Shown: positions 50,832-60,243, counted from the stretch's first letter. The stretch: DNA of 64,000 bases from Amaricoccus macauensis_A (GCF_049800915.1 NZ_JBNAFY010000008.1:124001-188000), one strand, 5' to 3'. Numbers and translations are program-made. The notes: generated from the letters alone by a model not told the origin.

Positions 50832-51368
50832 ATGCAATTAGCATTATACTCTATATTGTTTCTATGTTTTTTTAGCATAGAAGCAATATCGCAAGTAAGC
50901 CAGAGTATTTCTGGATGCAATATTGGAAACAAAGGTGAAATCGAAGGAGGAAGTGTTGGCTCAACATGCCAAAATATTATAAATAATTACATATCCGGTG
51001 ACAAAAAAAGTTCCGCAGACTATTTATCTTTGTGTCTTGATGTTATTAATGATGATAAAAAGCCTTGTCTAATGGCATTCCAAAATATTTATAATACAAA
51101 AAAATTGTGCATAAAAGCAAATACAAACAAATCAAATTATAGTCCTCAAATAAGATTTTCCATAATACACAATACATGTTCAAATTATATATCTGCATCG
51201 TCTTCTATTGACAGCTTGCTGAAGCATTATATCGCCAAATGCATTGAGATTGACGAAGTGATAAGATCATCATTCTCAAATGAATGTCACGCCATGAGAA
51301 TTCAGGCGTTACTTATTGGCCAATCTTTCTCATCATATGAAATAAGTATACAAGACAACTTGAATTAG
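50832..51368 (+). CDS. Secreted hypothetical protein of AT-rich island, second gene (178 aa)
   Basis: It starts 6 bases after the previous stop. A signal peptide (MQLALYSILFLCFFSIEAIS) is followed at once by SISGCNIGNKGEIEGGSV and GSTCQN, the same ISGC-x-I...GG-x-VGS-x-C motif that ends the preceding protein. The rest is Cys- and Ser-rich with about eight cysteines (CLDV, PCLMAF, LCIK, TCSN, KCIE, ECHAM), suggesting disulfides. It has strong AT bias and no recognised family. The two genes form one unit. Confidence 0.65.
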   Translation: MQLALYSILFLCFFSIEAISQVSQSISGCNIGNKGEIEGGSVGSTCQNIINNYISGDKKSSADYLSLCLDVINDDKKPCLMAFQNIYNTKKLCIKANTNKSNYSPQIRFSIIHNTCSNYISASSSIDSLLKHYIAKCIEIDEVIRSSFSNECHAMRIQALLIGQSFSSYEISIQDNLN

Positions 51369-51543
51369 AACGTAGTTTTTACGATTATTTCATTCCGGAT
51401 TAAATCTCTGTCCATTCTTTTAAATGCGTGTTCCATCAGGCCCATTGCGATTGTGCCGACCAGCGGATGAGACATGCATCGGCAGAAGAGGATGACAGGC
51501 GTCCGGAGACTTGAGAAACATCTTGCTCAGCAAGGAGACCCCC

Positions 51544-53685
51544 ATGCGTTCGATGAGCGAGAACCTTCCGAACCGGATCCGCAAACTGACCAAGCCGGGC
51601 AATGCATCCCAAGCGTTGCAACCGTTCTTTGAAGCGGTCAGCAACGCGTTCATGGCGATCGACGATCGGCAGACTGCAGAAAAGCGAGAGCTTCCTGGAG
51701 CGATCGTAGTCAAGATCACTGCATTGGGTAACGACGACATGGTTATCACCGTTCGGGATCCGAGAATTGGCTTAGACGATGCCCGTTACGATGCGTTCTG
51801 CACCTTGGATACAGACTTTAAAGAGGAGCGCGGCGGGAAAGGCGTTGGCCGGCTTTTCTGGCTGGACGCCTTCCGTTCGACATCCGTGTCGAGCAGATAT
51901 CATTCTGACGATGGTATCGTCCGCCGGGACTTTAGGTTCCGGCTGACGCCAACCGATCAGATCGTTGAGATCGACCCTTCAGTAGAATGGGCAGATGGGG
52001 AGATCGGGACGGAAATCCGCTTCGAAGGGCTGCGCCAAGGCCCCTATCTTGAAAAGTTCTCTAAACAAATCGACGCTTTCAAGACCCATTTCGCAGCGGA
52101 ATTCATCGCAGATTTCCTGAATGGTGGCAGTCCGATCATCCACCTCGAAGTTGAGACGCGCAGCGGCAAACGGGAGGACGTCGTTTATCCTGCAGCGGTC
52201 TCGGAACTCGTAGCATTGGGCCCTACAGAGCTGACAGAACTTGAAATTGAAGACTTGGGGACGTTCACGGTCACCGGGTACCTTTGCGATGCGAAGGCGA
52301 GTCGAGGGCTCAAAGGAAAACATCATGTCCACCTTCTCGGAAACGGCAGGACGGTAGAATCCCGGAAGGTCGACGATTTGCTGGGCATCAATCAAATTGA
52401 ACACAGGGGCGACTCTGACCTGACGCTGCATATCATCGTACAGAGCCCGTTCCTCGATGAACGCACCTCTGAGAGCCGGACGTCGTTCACGGTCCCAGAG
52501 GGCGATCTCGACAAGATCGTCAAAGTTGCTGTCGCGAGGGCTCGCGAAGAGTTAATTGCCGAACAAGTCACCAAGTTCGACTTGGAGCGACGCGCTACGT
52601 TCGACGAATTCCTCGCTGCGCAGCCAATCTTTGCCTATAGCTCCGCCGACGAGATTTTCGGTTCACTACCAGTTGGAACGGCCACGCCGGAAGCATATGC
52701 ACGGGCTTTAGTCGTGCCCCGGATGCGGGCGGAGGAGAACCGGGAGAAACGACTACAGGAGGTAGTCGCAGCAGTGGTTCGCGGCGACGAGATGCCGGGA
52801 GACTTCGTAAATATTGTCCGAAATGCCGCCGATGGGATCCATGAGAACGAGCGCAGCTCCTTGGCACATCACGCCGCACGGCGTCGCGTCGTCCTCGACC
52901 TTCTTGATGCTCTAATCCGCCGCATCCGGGAGCGCGAAGGTAAGGAGGACGTTTATCACCTTGAGAAGACTCTCCATTCGTTATTGGCACCCATGAGGAC
53001 CGTCGGTACAAACCCCTTAATGGCCGAGCATTCCGCCCATGATCTCTGGATTCTTGATGAACGTCTCGCTTTCACGGCGGGGTTCGCGTCTGACGCCCTA
53101 CTGAAGGACTACATCGGCACTTCGGAAAGTGAGGATCGACCTGACATTGTCCTATGGGATGTGCTTTTCGGCCTTGGTTCTATTGCAAGCCAAGGTGGAG
53201 TAGAAGAAGTTGACGATATCGAGCCACTCTCCAAGGTCTTCATTGTCGAGCTAAAGCACCCTGGGCGGAGGTCCTACGCATCAGATGAACGGGTTGAGGA
53301 TCAAGTTCGCAAGTATGTGGCACAGATCAGGGACGGGTCTGTTGAAGGATTCGGGCGGCGGAACGTCCGCGTTTCGCCGGACTGCCAGTTCCATTGCACG
53401 GTGGTTGCGGATTTTCATGGGCGCCTTAAGGACGAGGTCTCGGGGTGGGCCTATACACTCAACAAGCAAGGACGCGCGCGTCGCCTGGAGGGCGATTTCA
53501 ACCACGTCACAATTGAAGCCGTCGAATGGGACTACGTTCTTAAAACGGCAAGAGAGGCAAATGCGGCCCTCTTGGACGCCGCGGGTCTTCAAAGGGCTCG
53601 GCGCACCAATTTCGAAAAGTCACACGAAGAGATAATTGGATCGGCCGACCCAGATCCTTCTACTTCAGATGAAGCAGTGCACTAA
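51544..53685 (+). CDS. GHKL ATPase fused to PD-(D/E)XK nuclease-like domain (paraMORC-like; candidate defence protein)
   Basis: The ATG at 51544 follows AAGGAG; the frame upstream is unsupported. 713 residues. The N-terminal GHKL/HSP90-like fold shows the N box (E30 and N34 in FFEAVSNAF), a G1-like motif VRDPRIGLDD (D72; R in place of the usual G in DxGxG) and G2 GGKGVGRLFWL near residue 98. The middle is helical. Near residue 540-570, RPDIVLWD and FIVELKHP give the D...ExK core of a PD-(D/E)XK nuclease. Prokaryotic MORC-like ATPases with nuclease domains are linked to restriction and phage defence; that role here is inference. Confidence 0.68.
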   Translation: MRSMSENLPNRIRKLTKPGNASQALQPFFEAVSNAFMAIDDRQTAEKRELPGAIVVKITALGNDDMVITVRDPRIGLDDARYDAFCTLDTDFKEERGGKGVGRLFWLDAFRSTSVSSRYHSDDGIVRRDFRFRLTPTDQIVEIDPSVEWADGEIGTEIRFEGLRQGPYLEKFSKQIDAFKTHFAAEFIADFLNGGSPIIHLEVETRSGKREDVVYPAAVSELVALGPTELTELEIEDLGTFTVTGYLCDAKASRGLKGKHHVHLLGNGRTVESRKVDDLLGINQIEHRGDSDLTLHIIVQSPFLDERTSESRTSFTVPEGDLDKIVKVAVARAREELIAEQVTKFDLERRATFDEFLAAQPIFAYSSADEIFGSLPVGTATPEAYARALVVPRMRAEENREKRLQEVVAAVVRGDEMPGDFVNIVRNAADGIHENERSSLAHHAARRRVVLDLLDALIRRIREREGKEDVYHLEKTLHSLLAPMRTVGTNPLMAEHSAHDLWILDERLAFTAGFASDALLKDYIGTSESEDRPDIVLWDVLFGLGSIASQGGVEEVDDIEPLSKVFIVELKHPGRRSYASDERVEDQVRKYVAQIRDGSVEGFGRRNVRVSPDCQFHCTVVADFHGRLKDEVSGWAYTLNKQGRARRLEGDFNHVTIEAVEWDYVLKTAREANAALLDAAGLQRARRTNFEKSHEEIIGSADPDPSTSDEAVH

Positions 53686-53777
53686 ACACTCTGGGCTGAA
53701 GTGTTAAATCCGCGCGGCCCGGCCCCGGGCAGAACACCCTGTCGCAGGGGCGGTTTCCGCTTCGGCATTTAACACTT
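53682..53777. repeat. Att-like inverted repeats upstream of the tyrosine recombinase
   Basis: CTAAACACT (53682-53690), a 9-base spacer CTGGGCTGA, and AGTGTTAAAT (53700-53709) resemble a tyrosine-recombinase core site with inverted arms around a crossover spacer; the left arm overlaps the stop codon of the GHKL gene. A third copy, ATTTAACACTT (53767-53777), is a perfect 11-base inverse of AAGTGTTAAAT (53699-53709) and lies 20 bases before the recombinase gene. Confidence 0.5.
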
Positions 53778-53796
53778 TCCGCGTATTCTGTTGCCC

Positions 53797-54402
53797 ATGA
53801 CAGACGTCTCCCTTCATGACAGCCGGGGCAACCGGCTCTATCTCAACGCTGTCGAACGCGCGGCGTTTCTCACTGCTGCTCGGACCCGGTCCGCGCGCGA
53901 CCGCACCTTGTGCGAGACCCTGCACCACACCGGCTGCCGACCTTCCGAACTCGTTGAGATCACGCCCGCCCACATCGATCTTTCGGGTGGCACGGTGACG
54001 CTGCGGTCCTTGAAGAAAGGCACGGACGGGTCCGGCAAGCCCAGGATGATCTACCGGGCGGTGCCGGTGCCGCCGGACTATCTTGACACGCTCAACACGG
54101 CCCATGGTATTCGCGAGGCGCAAAAGCACCGCAAGCGGGCGCAGGTGCCGCTCTGGCCCCTCACCCGGGTGCGGGTCTGGCAGATCGTCAGAGCCGTGAT
54201 GATCGAGGCCGGCATCCCAGATGCGCCGCACCGCAGCCCCAAGGGCCTGCGCCACGGGTTCGGCGTCAATGCCGTGGTCCGCGGCGTGCCCCTGCATATG
54301 CTCTCGAAATGGATGGGCCATGCCCAGCTCAGCACCACGGCGATTTACGCCGATGCCATCGGACAGGAGGAGCAGGACATCGCCGTGCGCATGTGGGGGT
54401 AG
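53797..54402 (+). CDS. Short tyrosine recombinase/integrase
   Basis: The 201-residue frame from ATG 53797 contains the catalytic domain only: HTGCRPSELVEI (box I Arg), then SPKGLRHGFGVNAVV (Lys, Arg, His), and SKWMGHAQLSTTAIYADAIG (His and the Tyr nucleophile). Most of the N-terminal core-binding domain is absent, as in some small plasmid recombinases. No clear ribosome site precedes it. It sits next to its candidate recombination site and may mobilise or resolve the island containing the GHKL gene. Confidence 0.83.
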   Translation: MTDVSLHDSRGNRLYLNAVERAAFLTAARTRSARDRTLCETLHHTGCRPSELVEITPAHIDLSGGTVTLRSLKKGTDGSGKPRMIYRAVPVPPDYLDTLNTAHGIREAQKHRKRAQVPLWPLTRVRVWQIVRAVMIEAGIPDAPHRSPKGLRHGFGVNAVVRGVPLHMLSKWMGHAQLSTTAIYADAIGQEEQDIAVRMWG

Positions 54403-54853
54403 CCGGTTAGATCGCATTGCCTTCCTTATGGGTCGACGGGGAAATCGGCCCGTTCGGATCGGGTGCATTGCGATGGTGATTGGGGACCGGTGCGAAATAT
54501 TCCACCCCGGCCCCCGGATCCGCCTGCGCGGCGGCTCACAGGAAACATGTGGAGGCAGTTCTCATCAGAACAGAACGCCCTCGTCCTTTTTTTCTCGCCG
54601 AGATTGCGCTTGTTAACGCCAGCCGAACGGCGTTGGAGTTGTCGGCACCTGCAGTCAGGCGGTTCTCTCCAAACCGTCAGACCGCCAAACCGAGGCCACG
54701 GACGGGTAAGAGTTTTGATTAATTTTTACATTTACTTTTAGTAAAACTTGGAGCAGAGCCCAAAGCGACCGTATCTGACTCACGGAAATATACCCCTAAA
54801 GGTGAAACTGGGCGGAGCGGATTAGTCCTTCCCGCCCTTTCCCCCATGTGCGC
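54403..54853. other. Gap without gene
   Basis: About 450 bases between the recombinase and the convergent RidA gene. No supported gene. The right part holds an AT-rich palindrome-like TTACTTTTAGTAAAA and a weak stem (GGGCGG at 54810, CCGCCC at 54832) that might terminate the RidA operon. Confidence 0.4.
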
Positions 54854-55255
54854 TTATTCTGCTGCGACCGGTTTCCAAGCGATCACATCGATTTCGACCT
54901 TGGCATCGATCATCAATGGCGACTGCACGGTCGAACGCGCCGGAGGATGATCGATGAAATGCTTCTCGAACACTGCATTGAAGGATGAAAAGTCGCGTGC
55001 GTCATCCAGCCAACAATTGACCTTCACGACATCGTCCAGGCTGCAATCGGCCAGGCCGAGAACGGATCTGATGTTTGCGATGACCTGTTCGGTCTGGGCG
55101 ACGATACCGCCGGTCACGACCTCACCGTCCACTGTCGGCACCTGGCCGGAGACGTAGACGAAATCGCCGGCGCGAACCGCCTTCGCGAAGGGGCGCTTCT
55201 GCCCACCAGCCTGAGCGTCGGCGCTATCGAAGCGACGGATTTCAGAGGTAGTCAT
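54854..55255 (-). CDS. RidA-family reactive-imine deaminase
   Basis: The start at 55255 follows AGGAGAG. 133 residues with the Rid/YjgF pattern: KAVRAGDFVYVSGQVP near the N-terminus and SSFNAVFEKHFIDHPPARSTVQ with the conserved arginine near residue 105. It hydrolyses reactive enamines and imines released by PLP enzymes to ketoacids and ammonia. The next gene upstream is a DSD1-like PLP enzyme that could make such an intermediate. Confidence 0.87.
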   Translation of the reverse strand: MTTSEIRRFDSADAQAGGQKRPFAKAVRAGDFVYVSGQVPTVDGEVVTGGIVAQTEQVIANIRSVLGLADCSLDDVVKVNCWLDDARDFSSFNAVFEKHFIDHPPARSTVQSPLMIDAKVEIDVIAWKPVAAE

Positions 55256-55310
55256 GGAACTCTCCTGTAGCTTTCTTTCGTTATGTATCGTGGAAGGTCG
55301 CAGAGCTACG

Positions 55311-56366
55311 TCACCAGACCTGTCCGCGCGCCACGACCGGCGTCGGCCCTTCGGCCTGCGAGCCACGGACGAGTTGGACCTCGTCCAGCATATTCGCAAC
55401 GACACAGGCGTGATTGGGCACAATCCGAACCCGATCGCCTACCTTCAATCCGATCTCGTCGGCTTTAAGGATCCCATGCTCTTCCGACAGGGCCTCGACA
55501 GCGATGTCATCACGGCCCAGCACATGGCCATGCCCTTTCAGCCCGAGCAGGTCCGAGGTCAGGACCTTCGAGCCCGAGTCGATAATCGCGCGGCCTGGCG
55601 CGGGCACCGACACAACCGTTGCAAGCACCGTCAAAGCGCAATCATCCCATGTGCAGGTGCCACGAGTGACCAGTGAGCGATCATTGTAGATGTAGGTGCC
55701 GGCGCGATATTCTGTGGCTGCGGGGACGTCCTGCGCCTGCCACATGCCCGGCGTCCCGCCGCTGGAAACCAGTTTGACCTCCAGCCCCCGCGCTTCGCAG
55801 GCGGCTACGGCGCGCTGGAGCCAGTTCTGCACTTCGGCATCCCGTCCCACGGGCGGATAGGTCATCAGGCCGGCGAACCGCAGACCCGGCAATCCGGCAA
55901 TACCCGCCGCCAGTTCGGCTGCGGCGTCCGGCATTTGTACGCCACAGCGCCCGGCCCCGGTATCACACTCTACAAGCACGGCCAGGGCGTCGGGCGCATT
56001 GGAGAAAGCCTCCGAAAGGCCTTGCGCGATGTCGAGGCTGTCGCATACGACCGACAGGCGCACCTTCCCGGCCAGCCTGCGCAGCCGTTCCAGCTTGACA
56101 GCACCAAGAATATTATAAGTCAGCAAGACATCGTCGACGCCACCCTCGGAAATCATCGCCTCGGCCTCAGAGATCTTCTGGCAGGTGATACCGACCGCGC
56201 CTGCCTCGATCTGGCGGCGTGCCAGCCGAGGCTGCTTGTGGGTCTTGATATGGGGCCGAACCTTCATTCCATGCGCATCGCAATGCGCCTGAAACCTGGC
56301 AATGTTTGCCTCGGCGATGTCGAGATCGACCAGTACGGCGGGTGTATCGATATCGGGAAACATCAC
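55311..56366 (-). CDS. DSD1/D-threonine-aldolase-family PLP enzyme
   Basis: This 351-residue alanine-racemase-like fold-type III enzyme begins FPDIDTPAVLVDLDIAEANI and has the PLP lysine in RPHIKTHKQPRLAR (K41 by analogy). CDTGAGRCGV and the C-terminal metal motif VPNHACVVANML are typical of D-threonine aldolase, D-serine dehydratase (DSD1) and D-3-hydroxyaspartate enzymes. The RidA neighbour favours a dehydratase making an enamine. Its 5' end overlaps the M81 gene by 4 bases. Confidence 0.83.
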   Translation of the reverse strand: MMFPDIDTPAVLVDLDIAEANIARFQAHCDAHGMKVRPHIKTHKQPRLARRQIEAGAVGITCQKISEAEAMISEGGVDDVLLTYNILGAVKLERLRRLAGKVRLSVVCDSLDIAQGLSEAFSNAPDALAVLVECDTGAGRCGVQMPDAAAELAAGIAGLPGLRFAGLMTYPPVGRDAEVQNWLQRAVAACEARGLEVKLVSSGGTPGMWQAQDVPAATEYRAGTYIYNDRSLVTRGTCTWDDCALTVLATVVSVPAPGRAIIDSGSKVLTSDLLGLKGHGHVLGRDDIAVEALSEEHGILKADEIGLKVGDRVRIVPNHACVVANMLDEVQLVRGSQAEGPTPVVARGQVW

Positions 56367-57829
56367 AGGACCTCCAGCTCGTGGGGCTTTTCGACGATCG
56401 GCCAGAGAGGTCGGGTCAGGCGGGTATAGGCATTCTTGCGTGGATCGTTCGGATAGGGCCCCTCAACGGCCGCGTAAATTACCTCCGCCGCCATCGGCGC
56501 AAATGCACCGTGAAAATGGTTGGTCGATTTCACGACAAGGATCTTTTTCGCGGTGGCCTCGACACCGAGATTGGTGAACAGGTCCGGCGAGAAGGCCTGT
56601 GCCCGGTTGGAGTTCAGCACGATCTCGATCCCCTGCGTTTCGATCACAGCACAGTCTCCCAATGGCACCACCGAGGTACCGAAGCTCTGCACTGCATTAC
56701 GTTGAATCTGTCGGATCATCACATCCGCATCGACCGGATCACCTGCGGCGTCCGATGTCTTGCCGCCAAAGCGGAGCTTCATCCGCACACCCTCGCCTGC
56801 TGCAAGACACAGGCGGACCGCCATTGGATCCCAGATCGTTCCGAAAGCAATGTCCGTCAGGCCCATATCCAGAGCCGTGCGCAAAATGATCGTACTGTCG
56901 CCAGCTACGCCGCCGCCAGGATTGTCCCAGACATCAGCAATCACCACGGGCCCGTGGGGGGCTGCAGCGGCGTATTGCAGTGCCTGTCGGGCCGAGAGGA
57001 ACTCCGGCGTGGCTGAGCCGCGGAAGGAGAAGAGCTCCATACCCAGTTCCCGCGAAAGCCGGTCAGCAGTGGCGCGGTCATTGTCGGTAATCGCGATCAC
57101 CTTCGCGCCAAGGTCAGGAGAATCGCCTGCCATGAAGCCATGGATCACCGAGATGGAAAGCGCGGTGCCCCTATCTTCCAACCCGATCAGCCGGTCGACA
57201 AAGCTTCGCATCGGGTCGCGGCTGGTGGGCAGCACATCCATCATTCGGACATCGAAGATTGACATGACGGGCTTGATCTCGCCCCGTGCAGCCCGGAGCG
57301 TCAGGTCCACACAGGCCTCCCCGGTCTCTACGAAATCGGTGTGCGGGAACTCCTTGAACACGGTGATGATATCGGCGTTGTCCGTCCGCCGCGCACTCAG
57401 ATGGCTGTGGGGATCGAAGCTGACGCCGATGGCCACGTCCGGACCCACTATGCACCGAACCTCCTCGATCAGCACACCTTCGCAATCTACGCAATTGTCA
57501 GCGATCATCGCACCGTGCAGGCCCAGCACCACGGCGTCGACTGGAAGTGCGGCGCGAAGCTGGGCGAGCACTTCCTCACGCAACCTGTCCCAGGTCGGGC
57601 CATTTACGATGCCGCCCGGCTCGGCCCAGGTAGCCGTGCCTTCGATCAGTTCAATCTCACCACCCGCCGCGCGCCGGCGCAGGGCCGGGAACACCGCGCT
57701 ACAGAGCGTAGGAGTATCGGGATGCTCACCGGGCGGAGCGTAGAAGCTCTGGGCGAAATCGGTGAAGTCGGCCCGAAGCGGCGAGAAGGTATTGCATTCC
57801 GTCGCGACGGACGCACAGAAGACGCGCAT
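56363..57829 (-). CDS. M81-family metallopeptidase (MlrC-like)
   Basis: The start at 57829 (MRVFCASVATECNTFSPLRADF) matches the family's N-terminus; an in-frame ATG at 57880 is possible. 488 residues. Family segments: LGLHGAMIADNCVDCEG, GVSFDPHSHLSARRTDNADI, FKEFPHTDFVETGE, with the metal-binding Asp/His residues. M81 proteins include MlrC, which cleaves linear microcystin fragments, but bacterial homologues near transporters probably hydrolyse small peptide or amide substrates. Here it would feed the PLP enzyme with a hydroxy amino acid. Confidence 0.8.
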   Translation of the reverse strand: MRVFCASVATECNTFSPLRADFTDFAQSFYAPPGEHPDTPTLCSAVFPALRRRAAGGEIELIEGTATWAEPGGIVNGPTWDRLREEVLAQLRAALPVDAVVLGLHGAMIADNCVDCEGVLIEEVRCIVGPDVAIGVSFDPHSHLSARRTDNADIITVFKEFPHTDFVETGEACVDLTLRAARGEIKPVMSIFDVRMMDVLPTSRDPMRSFVDRLIGLEDRGTALSISVIHGFMAGDSPDLGAKVIAITDNDRATADRLSRELGMELFSFRGSATPEFLSARQALQYAAAAPHGPVVIADVWDNPGGGVAGDSTIILRTALDMGLTDIAFGTIWDPMAVRLCLAAGEGVRMKLRFGGKTSDAAGDPVDADVMIRQIQRNAVQSFGTSVVPLGDCAVIETQGIEIVLNSNRAQAFSPDLFTNLGVEATAKKILVVKSTNHFHGAFAPMAAEVIYAAVEGPYPNDPRKNAYTRLTRPLWPIVEKPHELEVL

Positions 57830-57889
57830 TTTGAGAAACCTGTTTGCTGGAACCGGTGGCAGGATGCTACCGGTCCGCATGTGGTCGGA

Positions 57890-58927
57890 TTACTGGAGGT
57901 AGACGCTGCCGTTGGCGGTACCGACCTCGGTTCTAAGCAGGTCGAGAAGCTCGCCAGCTTTCGCATCAAGGTTCTCTTCCACATGGGCCTCGAACACAGG
58001 CTGGGCCGCTTCGGCCATGGCGCTGCGCTGTTCGGCAGTCAGGGCGGTAACCTCCATCTGATCCATGAGCCCGGCGAGCCCGCGATCCGATGCCTCGATG
58101 ATCCGGCTGATGCCGCGGCTCGCTGTCACGCAGTTCTCTGCCGCATGATGCAGAACCGTCTGCTCATGCTCGCTCAGCCCCTCATAGAAGGACCTATTGA
58201 TCATGAGGGTGTAAGGTGAGAACAGGTGATTGGTCAGCGTCATGTATTGCTGCACCTCGGCGAAGTTCGCGAACGATATGATTGGTACCGGATTCATCTG
58301 GCCGTCGATCACCCCGGTCTGCAGACCGGAATATACCTCACCCCAGGCCAGCGGATAGGCCTCGGCACCGAGCGCCTGCATGATCTTCTGGTGCGACGGC
58401 AGCGTCATGGTGCGCACGCGGATACCGTCGAAATCCGAAAGCTCCTCGATTGGGCGCTGCGAGTTGGTCACCGCGAAAAAGCCGCCGGTATCGGGAAAGC
58501 CCAGAACGACGACATCACCCAGCTCCGCCTGTATATCCTCGGCCAGCGCCATGCCAAAGGGGCCATCGAACAACTCGTAGGTCGCACTGTTGTCGGCAAA
58601 GGCGAAGGGCAGATTCAGGACGTCGATGCGCGGATAGTAGCTGGCAAGAGCTCCGGTCGAGGTAAGGGTCGCCTGAATGACGCCGTCCCGCACCATCTGG
58701 ACGTGCTCCGCGGCAGTGCCAAGCTGATTGGAGCCATAGACCTCCACGTCGATGCTACCGTTCGTGCCTGCTTCCAGGATGTTCGAGAAGACAGCGGTGC
58801 AGGCATGGGCCGGGTTCTCGAAGGGATCGGCCTTGTTGTCATGGCCGAACTTGATGGTGCCACCAGCATAAGCCGCGTTGGCGGTCACTGCGGCAGCGAC
58901 GGCCACGGTTGTGAGCAGGTATTTCAT
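57890..58927 (-). CDS. TRAP transporter solute-binding protein, DctP family
   Basis: The start at 58927 follows AAGGAG. 345 residues with a signal peptide (MKYLLTTVAVAAAVTANAAYA). DctP features: FDGIRVRTMTLPSHQKIMQALG (ligand arginine in VRTM) and WGEVYSGLQTGVIDGQMNP. It is the substrate-capture protein of the second TRAP system. The ligand is probably an N-substituted or hydroxylated amino acid, judging from the neighbouring peptidase and PLP enzyme. Confidence 0.87.
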   Translation of the reverse strand: MKYLLTTVAVAAAVTANAAYAGGTIKFGHDNKADPFENPAHACTAVFSNILEAGTNGSIDVEVYGSNQLGTAAEHVQMVRDGVIQATLTSTGALASYYPRIDVLNLPFAFADNSATYELFDGPFGMALAEDIQAELGDVVVLGFPDTGGFFAVTNSQRPIEELSDFDGIRVRTMTLPSHQKIMQALGAEAYPLAWGEVYSGLQTGVIDGQMNPVPIISFANFAEVQQYMTLTNHLFSPYTLMINRSFYEGLSEHEQTVLHHAAENCVTASRGISRIIEASDRGLAGLMDQMEVTALTAEQRSAMAEAAQPVFEAHVEENLDAKAGELLDLLRTEVGTANGSVYLQ

Positions 58928-58959
58928 TCGGACTTCTCCTTGTTGATGTGAGGCGGTTG

Positions 58960-60243
58960 TCAGGCGAATCCGAGTAGACGCGGCAGCCAGAGGGCAGCGT
59001 CCTCCCAGAAGGCAAAGACGAAGAGCACGGCCGCTTCGGCGATGAGGAACGGGAAGAGTTTCAGCGAGATGCGTTCCAGCTTCTCGCCCGTTACCGAGGA
59101 CAGTACGAAAAGGCAGGCGCCAACGGGGGGCGTCATCAGCGAGATGTTCAGTGCCAGCACGAAGATGATCCCGGCATGGATCGGCTCGAGACCAACCTGT
59201 TCGGTCAGGGGCACAAGCACGGGAGCAAGGATGATGAGGATTGCGGTGATGTCCATCACCATGCCCACGACCAGCAGTAGCCCGATGATGATCGCGATCA
59301 CCACGTAGCGGTTGTCGGACAGACCCAGCACGCCCTCGGCAATGAGTTGCGGGATGCGCTCGAAGCTCATCCACCAGCCCAAAATGCCGGCGAAGGCGAT
59401 GATGACGAAGATCACGCCCGTGATCCGCGCGGTGCGCACCAGCATTCCATAGAAATTGCGCAGGGTCAGCGTGCGGTAGATGAAGATGCCGATAAAGAGC
59501 GCGTAGGCAACAGCAATCGAGGCCGCTTCGGTCGGGGTGACGACCCCGCCCAGAATGCCTCCCAGGATAATCACGGGCATTGCCAGAGCCGTCAAAGACG
59601 ACACGAAGGTGCGCCAGACTTCGCCGAGCGTTGCACCGCGTACCGCCTTGGGCAGATTTTCGCGGTTCCCGCCAATGGCGATCACGCTCATGCAAACCAG
59701 GCAAATTACCAGCCCCGGGACGACACCAGCGGCAAACAGGCCGGCAATCGATACGCCCATCAGGGAGCCGTAGACCACCATCAGCCCCGAGGGCGGGATC
59801 GTCGGTCCGATGATCGATCCCGCAGCCGTCACCGCGCAGGCATAATCACGCCGGTAGCCTTCCTTCACCATTGCCGGCACGAGCGTGCGTCCGAAGGCTG
59901 CGGCATCGGCGGTTGCTGACCCGGTGAGCCCGGCAAAGAAGACCGAGGCCAGCATGTTGGTATGCGCAAGCCCACCCCGGAAACGGCCCACCAGGACCCG
60001 AGCCAACTTGACCAGGCGGTCGGTGATACCTGTGTCGTTCATGATCTCGCCCGCCAGGATGAAGAACGGCATCGCGAGAAAAGGGAAGATGTTGAGCCCG
60101 TTGAAGATCTTGGACGGCCCCATAGCAAGGAACTGTGTCCCACCCATGTCGATCAGTCCGACGACACCGGCCAAGCCGATGGCAAAGCCGATGGGCATGC
60201 CGAAAAGGATGAGGAGGATGAATGCGGAAAGGGCCCAGATCAT
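58960..60243 (-). CDS. TRAP transporter large permease, DctM family
   Basis: This 427-residue protein has about 12 membrane helices; GLTGSATADAAAFGRTLVPAM and IIGPTIPPSGLMVVYGSLMGVS are DctM signatures. It overlaps the DctQ gene by 4 bases. The gene order DctQ-DctM-DctP differs from the TRAP system at 26-29 kb, which is DctP-DctQ-DctM, so the two systems were acquired separately. Confidence 0.9.
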   Translation of the reverse strand: MIWALSAFILLILFGMPIGFAIGLAGVVGLIDMGGTQFLAMGPSKIFNGLNIFPFLAMPFFILAGEIMNDTGITDRLVKLARVLVGRFRGGLAHTNMLASVFFAGLTGSATADAAAFGRTLVPAMVKEGYRRDYACAVTAAGSIIGPTIPPSGLMVVYGSLMGVSIAGLFAAGVVPGLVICLVCMSVIAIGGNRENLPKAVRGATLGEVWRTFVSSLTALAMPVIILGGILGGVVTPTEAASIAVAYALFIGIFIYRTLTLRNFYGMLVRTARITGVIFVIIAFAGILGWWMSFERIPQLIAEGVLGLSDNRYVVIAIIIGLLLVVGMVMDITAILIILAPVLVPLTEQVGLEPIHAGIIFVLALNISLMTPPVGACLFVLSSVTGEKLERISLKLFPFLIAEAAVLFVFAFWEDAALWLPRLLGFA

